NCBI GenBank assembly: GCA_017543165.1
Contig: JAFYGL010000416.1
Location: forward strand, 1-9,183
Reading direction: 5' to 3'
Length of the DNA stretch: 9,183 nucleotides
Source of the DNA: Victivallales bacterium
GTDB lineage: Bacteria; Verrucomicrobiota; Lentisphaeria; Oligosphaerales; Oligosphaeraceae
The translations under genes were made by a program, and so were the position numbers. The notes beneath the pieces were generated by a model. It did no database searches, was not told the DNA's origin, and saw only the letters and a program-made list of their open reading frames with translations. Below are positions 1-5,570 of this stretch, piece by piece. How positions within the stretch are numbered: position 1 is the stretch's first letter; each line of letters opens with the position of its first letter.

Positions 1-196
1 AGGGACGGAAGGGACGGAAGGGACTGAAGGGACGAAAGTGACGAAAGTGACGAAAGTGACGAAAGGGATGGAAGGGATAAATAGAATGCCCTTTTCTTGT
101 CCCTTTCGTCCCTTCCGTCCCTTCGTCTCTTTCGTCTCTTTCGTCTCTTTCGTCTCTTTCGTCCCTTTTGTCCCTTTTGTCCCTTTTGTCCCTTTT
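1..196. repeat. Inverted pair of 9-nt tandem repeat arrays
   Basis: Positions 1-81 are nine 9-nt units of the type AGGGACGGA / AGGGACGAA / AGTGACGAA. After a short centre (82-98) the same kind of unit returns in reverse complement at 99-196 as eleven units (GTCCCTTTC, GTCTCTTTC x4, GTCCCTTTT x4; the unit at 117-124 is one base short). The arms are imperfectly complementary, so the RNA or extruded DNA could form a long hairpin. The left arm starts at base 1, so the array may extend beyond the window. Runs of identical variant units (AGTGACGAA x3, GTCTCTTTC x4, GTCCCTTTT x4) suggest local duplication by slippage. An open frame crosses it (38-247), but its protein is only the repeat translated (FVSFVS, FVPFVP) and I do not call it a gene. 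Confidence 0.9.
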
Positions 197-198
197 GT

Positions 199-250
199 AA
201 GTCATGATTTAAGTATTAAAATCAATTATGAAGTATTGAAATCGTGACTT
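199..250. repeat. Inverted repeat with nested direct repeats upstream of the pseudopilin gene
   Basis: AAGTCATGATTT at 199-210 pairs with AAATCGTGACTT at 239-250 over 12 positions with a single G-T wobble. Within it lie two direct copies of AAGTATT(A/G)AAATC at 211-223 and 231-243, one mismatch apart and offset by 20 nt, about two helical turns. The second copy overlaps the proposed -35 box. The arrangement fits an operator for a regulator binding two sites on one face of the helix, but no regulator gene is present in the window. Confidence 0.5.
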
Positions 251-264
251 TATTTATGTAAAAT
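236..264 (+). promoter_or_regulatory. Predicted sigma70-type promoter for the pseudopilin/hydrolase unit
   Basis: TTGAAA at 236-241 and TAAAAT at 259-264 each match the -35 and -10 consensus at five of six positions and are 17 nt apart. Transcription would begin near 271, leaving a leader of about 45 nt before the ATG at 316. This is consensus matching only, and sigma factor preferences in this phylum are poorly known. Confidence 0.45.
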
Positions 265-315
265 ACTGCACAAACATAAAAGTTGAAATTATGCCAGTGA
301 AGCAAAGGGAAGATT

Positions 316-1062
316 ATGAGACATGGAAGGAAGTTTTTCACGCTGATTGAACTGCTGGTTGTGATTGCGATCATAGCCATTCTTGCGGCAATGCTGCTGC
401 CTGCGTTGGCAAAGGCGCGTGAGAAAGCCCGCAGTGTAAGCTGCATAAACAACTTGAAGCAGATTGGCCTTGGCGCATTGCAGTACATTGACGACAATGA
501 CGGATGGCTAGGGCATTATACTGCAAATTGGGCGTATCTGCTTTCGGAAAAATGCAAGTATCTTCCTGCGGACCTTGCGGCGCTGTCATGTCCCAGCAAG
601 GTGGACAAAGAGGCGCAGGATACACTTTACATGCTGCTGTACAAGAATTCGTACGGGCAGCGTTTCGGGACAGGCAACAGCGGTGTTGCCGCCGAGTATT
701 ATTCCAAGGGCTGGACGCAAGACGGCAATGCGGACAAGTGCTACGCCACCTGCACAAAATTAATCAAGCACCCCGCGTCATATATGCAGTATTGTGATAC
801 TCGCCGTGTGGCCAACGACTACAGTTATTGCAGATTGCAACTGTTTGTGATATCTGGCGACACCCGTCCCGAGCTTACCCATGCTGGCAAATGCAACCAG
901 GTTTTCATAGACGGGCATGCTGAAGGGCAGACCGCTGGCGAGTTGAGCGATTCCGTGCGTGTTGAGCCGCGTGCCTTGGGTTTCCCGAATACATACGGAA
1001 ACTATTTCCGCTGGGTGGAGCCTGGCGTATATTCTGTTTATGGCAACTATGTTTCAAAATAA
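316..1062 (+). CDS. Type II secretion-like pseudopilin (prepilin N-terminal motif, H-X9-DG domain)
   Basis: The protein is 248 residues long. A short basic leader (MRHGRKF) is followed by the prepilin helix [20 protein letters not shown] from residue 8, with the conserved Glu at position +5 (E12). It would be cleaved and N-methylated by a prepilin peptidase and embedded in the inner membrane or in a pseudopilus. The residue before the cleavage point is Phe, not the classical Gly. The C-terminal part carries the processing-associated H-X9-DG motif (H189, D199, G200). An AGGGA Shine-Dalgarno at 306-310 supports the ATG at 316. The gene ends 16 nt before the secreted hydrolase-like gene, so they are probably cotranscribed. 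Family membership is clear. Whether this protein helps export or surface-display the downstream enzyme is inference; Lentisphaerae genomes carry many such pseudopilins and individual roles are not established. Confidence 0.9.
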   Translation: MRHGRKFFTLIELLVVIAIIAILAAMLLPALAKAREKARSVSCINNLKQIGLGALQYIDDNDGWLGHYTANWAYLLSEKCKYLPADLAALSCPSKVDKEAQDTLYMLLYKNSYGQRFGTGNSGVAAEYYSKGWTQDGNADKCYATCTKLIKHPASYMQYCDTRRVANDYSYCRLQLFVISGDTRPELTHAGKCNQVFIDGHAEGQTAGELSDSVRVEPRALGFPNTYGNYFRWVEPGVYSVYGNYVSK

Positions 1063-1078
1063 CAAGGAGAGAATGACG

Positions 1079-1807
1079 ATGTTTCGTGCAATAGTTTCAG
1101 TTTTCGCTTCAGCCATGCTCATGGCGAGTGCCGTTTATGCCGAGAATATGTTCAACAATGCAGACTTCAATGCAGAGGGCAAGGGAGTGAAAGGCGTGTT
1201 CTACGACTTTATTTCAGGAGTGGCGAAGGTATCAATTGCCACAGAAGACAAGACCTGGAACAAGTGCCTGAAAATCGAGCTGACGGCCTTGCCTGAAGGC
1301 AAGCAGCGGGATTTGGCGTACATAAATTGCTGGATTGGCAGGGATGGCGGCTATGGCGTCAAGGTGGAGCCAGATACCGTCTATGAGTTCCAGTTCGAGT
1401 ACAAGGGCAATATCGCGCCTTCCGTGAATATCTCGGAGTGGAAGGGAAAGGACCTTTGGAAGGACAAGAAAAATGTGAAGCCCATTGAAACCACCCCGCT
1501 TGCAGTTTCGGAAGGCGAATGGAAAGTGGCGAAGGGCACTTTCAAGACAACGGCGACAGCAAAAGGCGCCGCAATTTTGCTATCGCTCCGCTGGACGCCT
1601 GCGCAGGTGGGCAAGTTTGTCATGATAGACAATGTGAAGATAGAGAAGAAAGCGGCGCTTCTGCCACCAGCAGAACAAGGCTCGCTGGAAAAGGTGCGGC
1701 CAGTTGATGTGCCCTGCCTCGTCCCTGGCGAGAAGGGCAATGGCTTTGTCCTTGGTAAAAAAAAAGCAGTTCACCCAAGGCTGACACTGAATACTGCATC
1801 ACTGTAA
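1079..1807 (+). CDS. Secreted GH123/DUF4091-like protein, N-terminal portion (frame ends after A9 run)
   Basis: ATG 1079 lies 9 nt after AAGGAG (1064-1069); an in-frame ATG at 1073 is only 3 nt away and less likely. Residues 1-21 form a signal peptide with a hydrophobic core and a V-Y-A cleavage site, so the product is exported. Residues about 22-190 look like a jelly-roll carbohydrate-binding module, with a W-K-V-A-K-G-T-F strand and the closing strand M-I-D-N-V-K-I-E typical of such sandwiches. A second, CBM9-like domain then begins. At residues 227-229 the frame crosses nine A (1757-1765). Continuing in frame gives only 13 more codons of unrelated sequence before TAA at 1805-1807. A shift of -1 (or one added A) joins it to the frame ending at 4005 and completes the CBM9-like domain. 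On its own this part would be a truncated sugar-binding protein. Confidence 0.75.
   Translation: MFRAIVSVFASAMLMASAVYAENMFNNADFNAEGKGVKGVFYDFISGVAKVSIATEDKTWNKCLKIELTALPEGKQRDLAYINCWIGRDGGYGVKVEPDTVYEFQFEYKGNIAPSVNISEWKGKDLWKDKKNVKPIETTPLAVSEGEWKVAKGTFKTTATAKGAAILLSLRWTPAQVGKFVMIDNVKIEKKAALLPPAEQGSLEKVRPVDVPCLVPGEKGNGFVLGKKKAVHPRLTLNTASL
1757..1765 (+). other. A9 slippery run at the frame junction of the hydrolase-like gene
   Basis: Nine consecutive A follow GGT. In the incoming frame they read AAA AAA AAA, which includes the heptamer A AAA AAA. A -1 slip, or an RNA with ten A, leads to AGC AGT TCA CCC and the long downstream frame. The frame required downstream has a TAA at 1756-1758, so the open part of the second frame begins only inside the run. 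The cause cannot be decided from one sequence: programmed -1 frameshift, transcriptional slippage, phase-variable indel, or a homopolymer base-calling error. Confidence 0.8.
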
Positions 1808-4005
1808 AGGGCGAGAGCCTTGTTGTGGAAATCCGCTGCCATGAACCTGCGGCGGACAAGTTGGCGGCGGCCTTCTCTGGGCAGGGCGGCCAGGTCTGGA
1901 ATGACGACTGCGTTGAGATATTCTTCAATTCTGGAGACAGGAACAGGCTGCTGAACCAGTTTGTGGTCAGCGCTGGCGGCGGTCGCTGGATGGGGCGCGG
2001 CACAGGCGAACCCGTCAATGAATACACAGCCTGGAAGGCGGTAGTAGCGAAAGAAAAGGATGCCTGGCTAGTCAAGGCGGAAATACCATTCACGCTTCTT
2101 GGATGGAGCAAGGCGCCTGCCAGCAATGAACTGCTGCGGTTCAACATTGCCAGAAACCGTACACCTGTCCGTGAGACGTCATCCGCCGCATATTTTGCGG
2201 AATCACTCCATGACAAAAAAGGCTGGGGGTATTTTTTCCCGTACGGGACCCAGGTCTGGTGCAATGCTGTGAAAGGCGGGTTGCGGGCAAAGGCCGCGTC
2301 GCGCCAGTCCCTTCTTGCCGAAATAAATGCCTGGGAAAGCAGTGGAAAGCCTGCATTGGATTTGGCAAGGTACAATTATTTCAGCAAAAAACTGCTTGAG
2401 AGCAGCCTTTCTGGGCGGAAGTTTGTCGTGACGATGCCGCCGATTACAACGGATCCAGCAATTCCGTATCTTCCATACACGCTGGAGAATCCACCAGAAA
2501 AATTGGCTCTCCGTGCGGCTGGGAACGAGCGTTTCATGGTTCCTTTGGTATTGACCAATCTGACAGGGGCCGTTGAGGAATACCGCGTCGTGCTTTCCGC
2601 GCTCAATGAGCGAAATGGGGAAAAGGGCGTGCTTGAAAGTGAAGAAGGCAAGGCTTTTCCCACAGGCAATGCCCGCCTTTTCCGCGGCGTGCGCGTAAAG
2701 GACAATGAGGCAGAGATGCCTTCCTTGCGCTATGACCCCCTTGTTCCAATGGAGGCCGCGGCCACGATTGTTGTGCCTGGCAGGGAAAGCGTGCCGCTTT
2801 GGGTTAGTCTGGATACGGCTGGCGTTGCACCAGGAATATACAAGGGCGTGCTTCGCATTATTCCACTCTGCGCGCAGAATACCGCCAAGAATCCATCCAT
2901 GCAGGATTTGCCATTTAGTTTCCAGGTGCTTCCCTTTGAACTGCCAGCGTTTCCAGTGCTGTCCCATTTTGTCATTTCCTCTGCACGGAGCAAGGAGGAT
3001 TTCAATATGATGCTGGACAATTACCAGACACAGTTCGAACTTTCCGTATGGCGGACTTCCTGGGATGTTCAGGATGACGGGACCATGATTCTGAAGTCCA
3101 GCAAGGGAATGGAGGAACAGTTGGAGCAGTACCTTGCCTGGGCAAGGGAGCGCGGACTTGACAAGAGAATCAGTTTTTGGTTTGGCTACAGCGCCTATCC
3201 CCATTTCCAGAAGCATTTGCTCAAGGAGCGTTTCAAGCCAGGCAGTCCAGAATGGCGCAATGCCTGGCTGAGCTATATGCGTGGCATAGATGCGATACGC
3301 GCAAAGCACGGAATCGAGCCAGAGCGCTGGAGTATTGAAATTGCGGACGAACCCACGGAGGCAATGCTGAAGGAATTCCTTCCTGCTGTGGAACTGGCGG
3401 TGCGGAACATCCCGCATATTCGGTTCATGATGACACTTTCCGCCAGGCGCATTGCACCTGAATTGCTTCGCCAGGCGCTGCCTTATGTGTATGAATGGTG
3501 CTTCTGGGGCATTGGCTATTTCAATGATGAACGCTACAAGCCTCTTATGGCGGAATTAAGGCAGGGCAAACGAAAAATCACATTCTACAACTGCTCCACC
3601 AGCATGAGGGAAAATCTGGCCAGGTATTATCGCGGCCATGCCTGGAATGTATTGCTCTACAAACTTGATGGCTGTGTGCTCTACCAGAATACGAATCCCC
3701 GCCATTATGCCAATGACTGGAAGCATCCTGCCCAGGGCGAGGTGGTTCTGCTTGCAGGCAACATCCCAGTCACCACGATACGCAACGAGTGCCTTAACGC
3801 TGGAATAAACGACTTGCGATATGTTGCCAAACTCAGGCAATGGGCGGAAAAACTGCACCCAGATGATGCTATTTGCAAGAAAATACAGTCTTTCCTGGAA
3901 AATGCACCAGCTGAACTGCTTCTTCGCTCCGCTGGCGAGCCCGACTGTTATGAGCGCAATCGGGATGCAATGATAGACCTCATACTAAATGCGGAAACGC
4001 ATTGA
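1765..4005 (+). CDS. Secreted GH123/DUF4091-like protein, C-terminal catalytic portion (entered by -1 shift)
   Basis: Read from 1765 after the A run, this frame adds 746 residues, giving a fused protein of about 975. It resumes the CBM9-like domain (EYCITVKGESL, then EIRCHEP, a typical strand pair of the fold), followed by a linker and a beta-sandwich. A barrel-like region comes next, holding an ADEP motif at fused residues 756-759. An acidic Asp-Glu pair in this setting is the catalytic pair of GH123 beta-N-acetylgalactosaminidases. Near the C terminus, R902 begins a stretch resembling the R-x-G-I-x-D-x-x-Y signature of DUF4091 and relatives. I infer hydrolysis of a host or dietary glycan outside the cytoplasm; the sugar specificity is unknown. 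Independent translation is unlikely: the first start-like codon is a GTG at 1825 with no Shine-Dalgarno, and it lies inside a domain. No other stop or shift is seen through to TGA 4003-4005, so this does not look like an old pseudogene. Confidence 0.7.
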   Translation, partial: SSSPKADTEYCITVKGESLVVEIRCHEPAADKLAAAFSGQGGQVWNDDCVEIFFNSGDRNRLLNQFVVSAGGGRWMGRGTGEPVNEYTAWKAVVAKEKDAWLVKAEIPFTLLGWSKAPASNELLRFNIARNRTPVRETSSAAYFAESLHDKKGWGYFFPYGTQVWCNAVKGGLRAKAASRQSLLAEINAWESSGKPALDLARYNYFSKKLLESSLSGRKFVVTMPPITTDPAIPYLPYTLENPPEKLALRAAGNERFMVPLVLTNLTGAVEEYRVVLSALNERNGEKGVLESEEGKAFPTGNARLFRGVRVKDNEAEMPSLRYDPLVPMEAAATIVVPGRESVPLWVSLDTAGVAPGIYKGVLRIIPLCAQNTAKNPSMQDLPFSFQVLPFELPAFPVLSHFVISSARSKEDFNMMLDNYQTQFELSVWRTSWDVQDDGTMILKSSKGMEEQLEQYLAWARERGLDKRISFWFGYSAYPHFQKHLLKERFKPGSPEWRNAWLSYMRGIDAIRAKHGIEPERWSIEIADEPTEAMLKEFLPAVELAVRNIPHIRFMMTLSARRIAPELLRQALPYVYEWCFWGIGYFNDERYKPLMAELRQGKRKITFYNCSTSMRENLARYYRGHAWNVLLYKLDGCVLYQNTNPRHYANDWKHPAQGEVVLLAGNIPVTTIRNECLNAGINDLRYVAKLRQWAEKLHPDDAICKKIQSFLENAPAELLLRSAGEPDCYERNRDAMIDLILNAETH
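1776..1822 (+). promoter_or_regulatory. Possible RNA stem downstream of the A9 run
   Basis: CAAGGCT at 1776-1782 is perfectly complementary to AGCCTTG at 1816-1822. GCAGT at 1766-1770 can pair with ACTGC at 1793-1797; since that second stem straddles the 5' arm of the first, the two together would form an H-type pseudoknot. Such structures stimulate -1 frameshifting, usually at 5-9 nt after the slippery site; here the 7-bp stem starts 10 nt away and the short stem directly abuts the run. Seven-base inverted repeats in 60 nt are not very rare by chance, so this is weak. Confidence 0.2.
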
Positions 4006-4010
4006 TTTTT

Positions 4011-4186
4011 GTGGACTGTGGACTGTGGTCTGTGGGTGGCGCGGGGCGAAAAGCCCAGCACTTTGCAGGGCACGCTATTCCGCGCGGCCATTGGCCGCGC
4101 GTCAGGACGCGTGACCGCCATCCGCGCCTGGCAGACACAACACTATCCGCGGCTTTCGCCGCGGACACCCACAGTCCACTGTCCAC
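4011..4186. repeat. Palindromic intergenic element with 7-nt-unit terminal inverted repeats
   Basis: The left end is four 7-nt units (GTGGACT, GTGGACT, GTGGTCT, GTGGGTG; 4011-4038). The right end (4166-4186) is three such units in reverse complement. The outermost 18 nt of the two ends match with one mismatch. Inside are compact hairpins: GGGC/GCCC (4044-4056), CGCGCGGCC-ATT-GGCCGCGCG (4081-4101) and TCCGCGGC-TTTC-GCCGCGGA (4146-4165). The element fills the gap between the convergent hydrolase-like and transporter genes almost exactly, so it could terminate both transcripts, although it lacks a clear T tract. It carries no protein gene. It may be a REP/MITE-like mobile repeat. Confidence 0.8.
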
Positions 4187-4189
4187 TCT

Positions 4190-5320
4190 TCAAATTGATG
4201 CAGGATACACCAGTGCCCTGGTGATTTTCAAGTTGCTGGCATGGAGGCGTGTCTTGAGTTCATCGCAGATTTTCTGCGCCTCGCCTATTGGCATTTCCTT
4301 GGGCACAACCAGGCGGCATTCAACCTGATTTCCGTCTGGAAGGTATTGTATCTGCCGTATCTGTATATTTTCCGCCCCTTTCACTTCTTTTGCAATGCGA
4401 AGAATCTCGCCTTTCAGGTCGATTGGCTTGTATGGTTCCAGATGCGTCAGGGCATCAAGCACGATGGGGCGCTTGCGCTTGATTTCCAAGGCGGCCTTTT
4501 CACAGATGCGATGCCCTTCCTCCACGGACAGGTCCTTGTCAACCAATATGTGCATGTCAAGGAGAATGCCGCTGCCGAACCAGCGTGTCCTTACCTTGTG
4601 CACATCCATTACGCCTGGCACAGCAGAGGCGATACGTTTTATTTCCTTGAGTTCCAATGGGCTTGCACCCTGGTCGGAAAGTTCCTTTATGCAAGGCCAG
4701 GCTATCTTCCAGGCTGTGCGCAGCAGCAGGCACGCCACAAGCACGGCTGCTATCTGGTCAAGGTAATTCAGGCCTGGCCAGATGCGGCCTGCAATGGCAA
4801 CCACTGCAACTGGAATAGAGGATATGGCATCGGAGCGGTGGTGCCAGGCATTGGCGATAAGGGCGGAAGAGCCGCAGGAATGCCCGACTATGACCGTGCA
4901 TTGGTATAGAACCTCCTTTATGAATATGGAGAAAAGTGCAATGCCCAGCAGCGGCCAGGAGGCGGGCGGGGCGTTGTTGTCCCCAATTGTTTTTATTGCC
5001 TTGCTTGCCATTCCCAGTGCGCTCAGGCACAGCAATACGCTTATGAACAACGTGATTAGCGCCTCGATGCGCTGGTGTCCGTGTGGGTGGTCCTTGTCCG
5101 CGGGGGCTGTCCAGAAGCGTACGCCCACAAGCACGGCGATGTCTGTGAGGAAATCGGAGAAGCTGTGCACCGCGTCCGCAATACATGATTGGCTTTTGAT
5201 TGCAAAGCCCACTGCGAACTTTGCCGCAGTAAGCGCGAGGTTGAGTGCCATTCCCCAGAGGGTTATGTTCCTGATTGAACGTTCCTTGCTGTTTTCAGCA
5301 GTATTTTCGGTCTTTTTCAT
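4190..5320 (-). CDS. Cation diffusion facilitator (CDF) metal exporter with duplicated C-terminal domain
   Basis: This 376-residue inner-membrane protein would export a divalent metal by proton antiport. Six hydrophobic segments lie between about residues 18 and 212. The metal site residues are visible: H52-x3-D56 in the second segment (within ADAVHSFSD) and H160-x3-D164 in the fifth (HHRSD). The His-Asp/His-Asp set favours Zn2+. A His-rich turn DHPHGH (77-82) follows the second segment. Residues about 222-297 are the usual cytoplasmic dimerisation domain. A further stretch of about 75 residues (300-374) resembles a second, degenerate copy, making the protein longer than typical 290-310-residue members. 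ATG 5320 begins MKKTEN; the frame stays open upstream to 5479, but only through a palindromic repeat giving Arg/Ala-rich nonsense. No Shine-Dalgarno precedes the ATG; the 20-nt leader is AT-rich. The gene stands alone, transcribed against both neighbours. Confidence 0.9.
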   Translation of the reverse strand: MKKTENTAENSKERSIRNITLWGMALNLALTAAKFAVGFAIKSQSCIADAVHSFSDFLTDIAVLVGVRFWTAPADKDHPHGHQRIEALITLFISVLLCLSALGMASKAIKTIGDNNAPPASWPLLGIALFSIFIKEVLYQCTVIVGHSCGSSALIANAWHHRSDAISSIPVAVVAIAGRIWPGLNYLDQIAAVLVACLLLRTAWKIAWPCIKELSDQGASPLELKEIKRIASAVPGVMDVHKVRTRWFGSGILLDMHILVDKDLSVEEGHRICEKAALEIKRKRPIVLDALTHLEPYKPIDLKGEILRIAKEVKGAENIQIRQIQYLPDGNQVECRLVVPKEMPIGEAQKICDELKTRLHASNLKITRALVYPASI

Positions 5321-5344
5321 AGTTGTGTTTTTATTTATTTGCGC

Positions 5345-5420
5345 GGTTCTCTGCGCGGCCACTGGCCGCGGGGCTGACGCCCGATTACGCGGGGCTGAAG
5401 CCCCGCGCTCCGAGAGAACC
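5345..5420. repeat. 76-nt cloverleaf-like palindromic element
   Basis: GGTTCTCT at 5345-5352 pairs perfectly with AGAGAACC at 5413-5420. The enclosed sequence folds into three hairpins: CGCGGCC-ACT-GGCCGCG (5354-5370), GGGC-TGAC-GCCC (5371-5382) and CGCGGGGCT-GA-AGCCCCGCG (5388-5407). The first is nearly identical to the hairpin at 4083-4099. It lies between the divergent transporter and aminotransferase genes, just upstream of the transporter start. It is the size of a tRNA but has none of the conserved D-loop or T-loop bases, so I treat it as a REP-like repeat. Confidence 0.75.
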
Positions 5421-5481
5421 CCGTGCATCAGGGCGCGATGTTTCCATGCGGCGGTTGCTTTGCGCGGAGCAATGGGCAAAA

Positions 5482-5521
5482 TATAATTACTTTGCAGCTT
5501 ATGGCAAAATGATTTTTGACG
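5482..5521 (+). promoter_or_regulatory. Candidate promoter region for the aminotransferase operon
   Basis: The 5480s to 5530s are AT-rich in a GC-rich surrounding. TATAAT at 5482-5487 is a perfect -10 hexamer but has only a poor -35 partner (TTGCGC at 5460-5465). TTGACG at 5516-5521 is a good -35, but the best -10 partner about 17-18 nt on (TATGCA, 5540-5545) is weak and lies inside the palindrome at 5529-5557. Either could serve; I cannot choose. Confidence 0.3.
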
Positions 5522-5528
5522 TATATTT

Positions 5529-5557
5529 TATGCGGCAGTTATGCAGAATGCCGCATA
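5529..5557 (+). promoter_or_regulatory. Palindrome abutting the aminotransferase ribosome binding site
   Basis: TATGCGGCA at 5529-5537 is the exact reverse complement of TGCCGCATA at 5549-5557, with an 11-nt loop. The last base of the 3' arm is the first base of the Shine-Dalgarno AGGAGG (5557-5562), which is 8 nt before the ATG at 5571. It could be a repressor operator at the promoter/leader or an RNA hairpin affecting ribosome access. Confidence 0.5.
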
Positions 5558-5570
5558 GGAGGATTTTATC

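Noticed and set aside
1..196. CRISPR array
   Set aside because: The units are 9 nt with no spacers; it is a simple tandem repeat in inverted orientation.
38..247. 69-codon open frame across the 9-nt repeats
   Set aside because: Its protein is only the translated tandem repeat followed by AT-rich intergenic sequence, with no convincing ribosome binding site; frames stay open because 9 is a multiple of 3.
959..1078. Earlier start for the hydrolase-like gene
   Set aside because: It would overlap the pseudopilin gene by about 100 nt, and the signal peptide and Shine-Dalgarno support 1079.
2203..3417. 404-codon antisense open frame inside the hydrolase-like gene
   Set aside because: No recognisable family motifs; it lies opposite a strand with clear domain content and is a codon-composition shadow.
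5345..5420. tRNA gene
   Set aside because: Length and cloverleaf shape fit, but the D-loop, T-loop and anticodon-loop consensus bases are missing and the hairpins are perfect GC palindromes, as in REP elements.
5321..5479. N-terminal extension of the CDF transporter to an upstream ATG
   Set aside because: The extra 53 residues translate the palindromic element (Arg/Ala/Pro-rich) and do not resemble any CDF N terminus; the MKKTEN start at 5320 fits the family.
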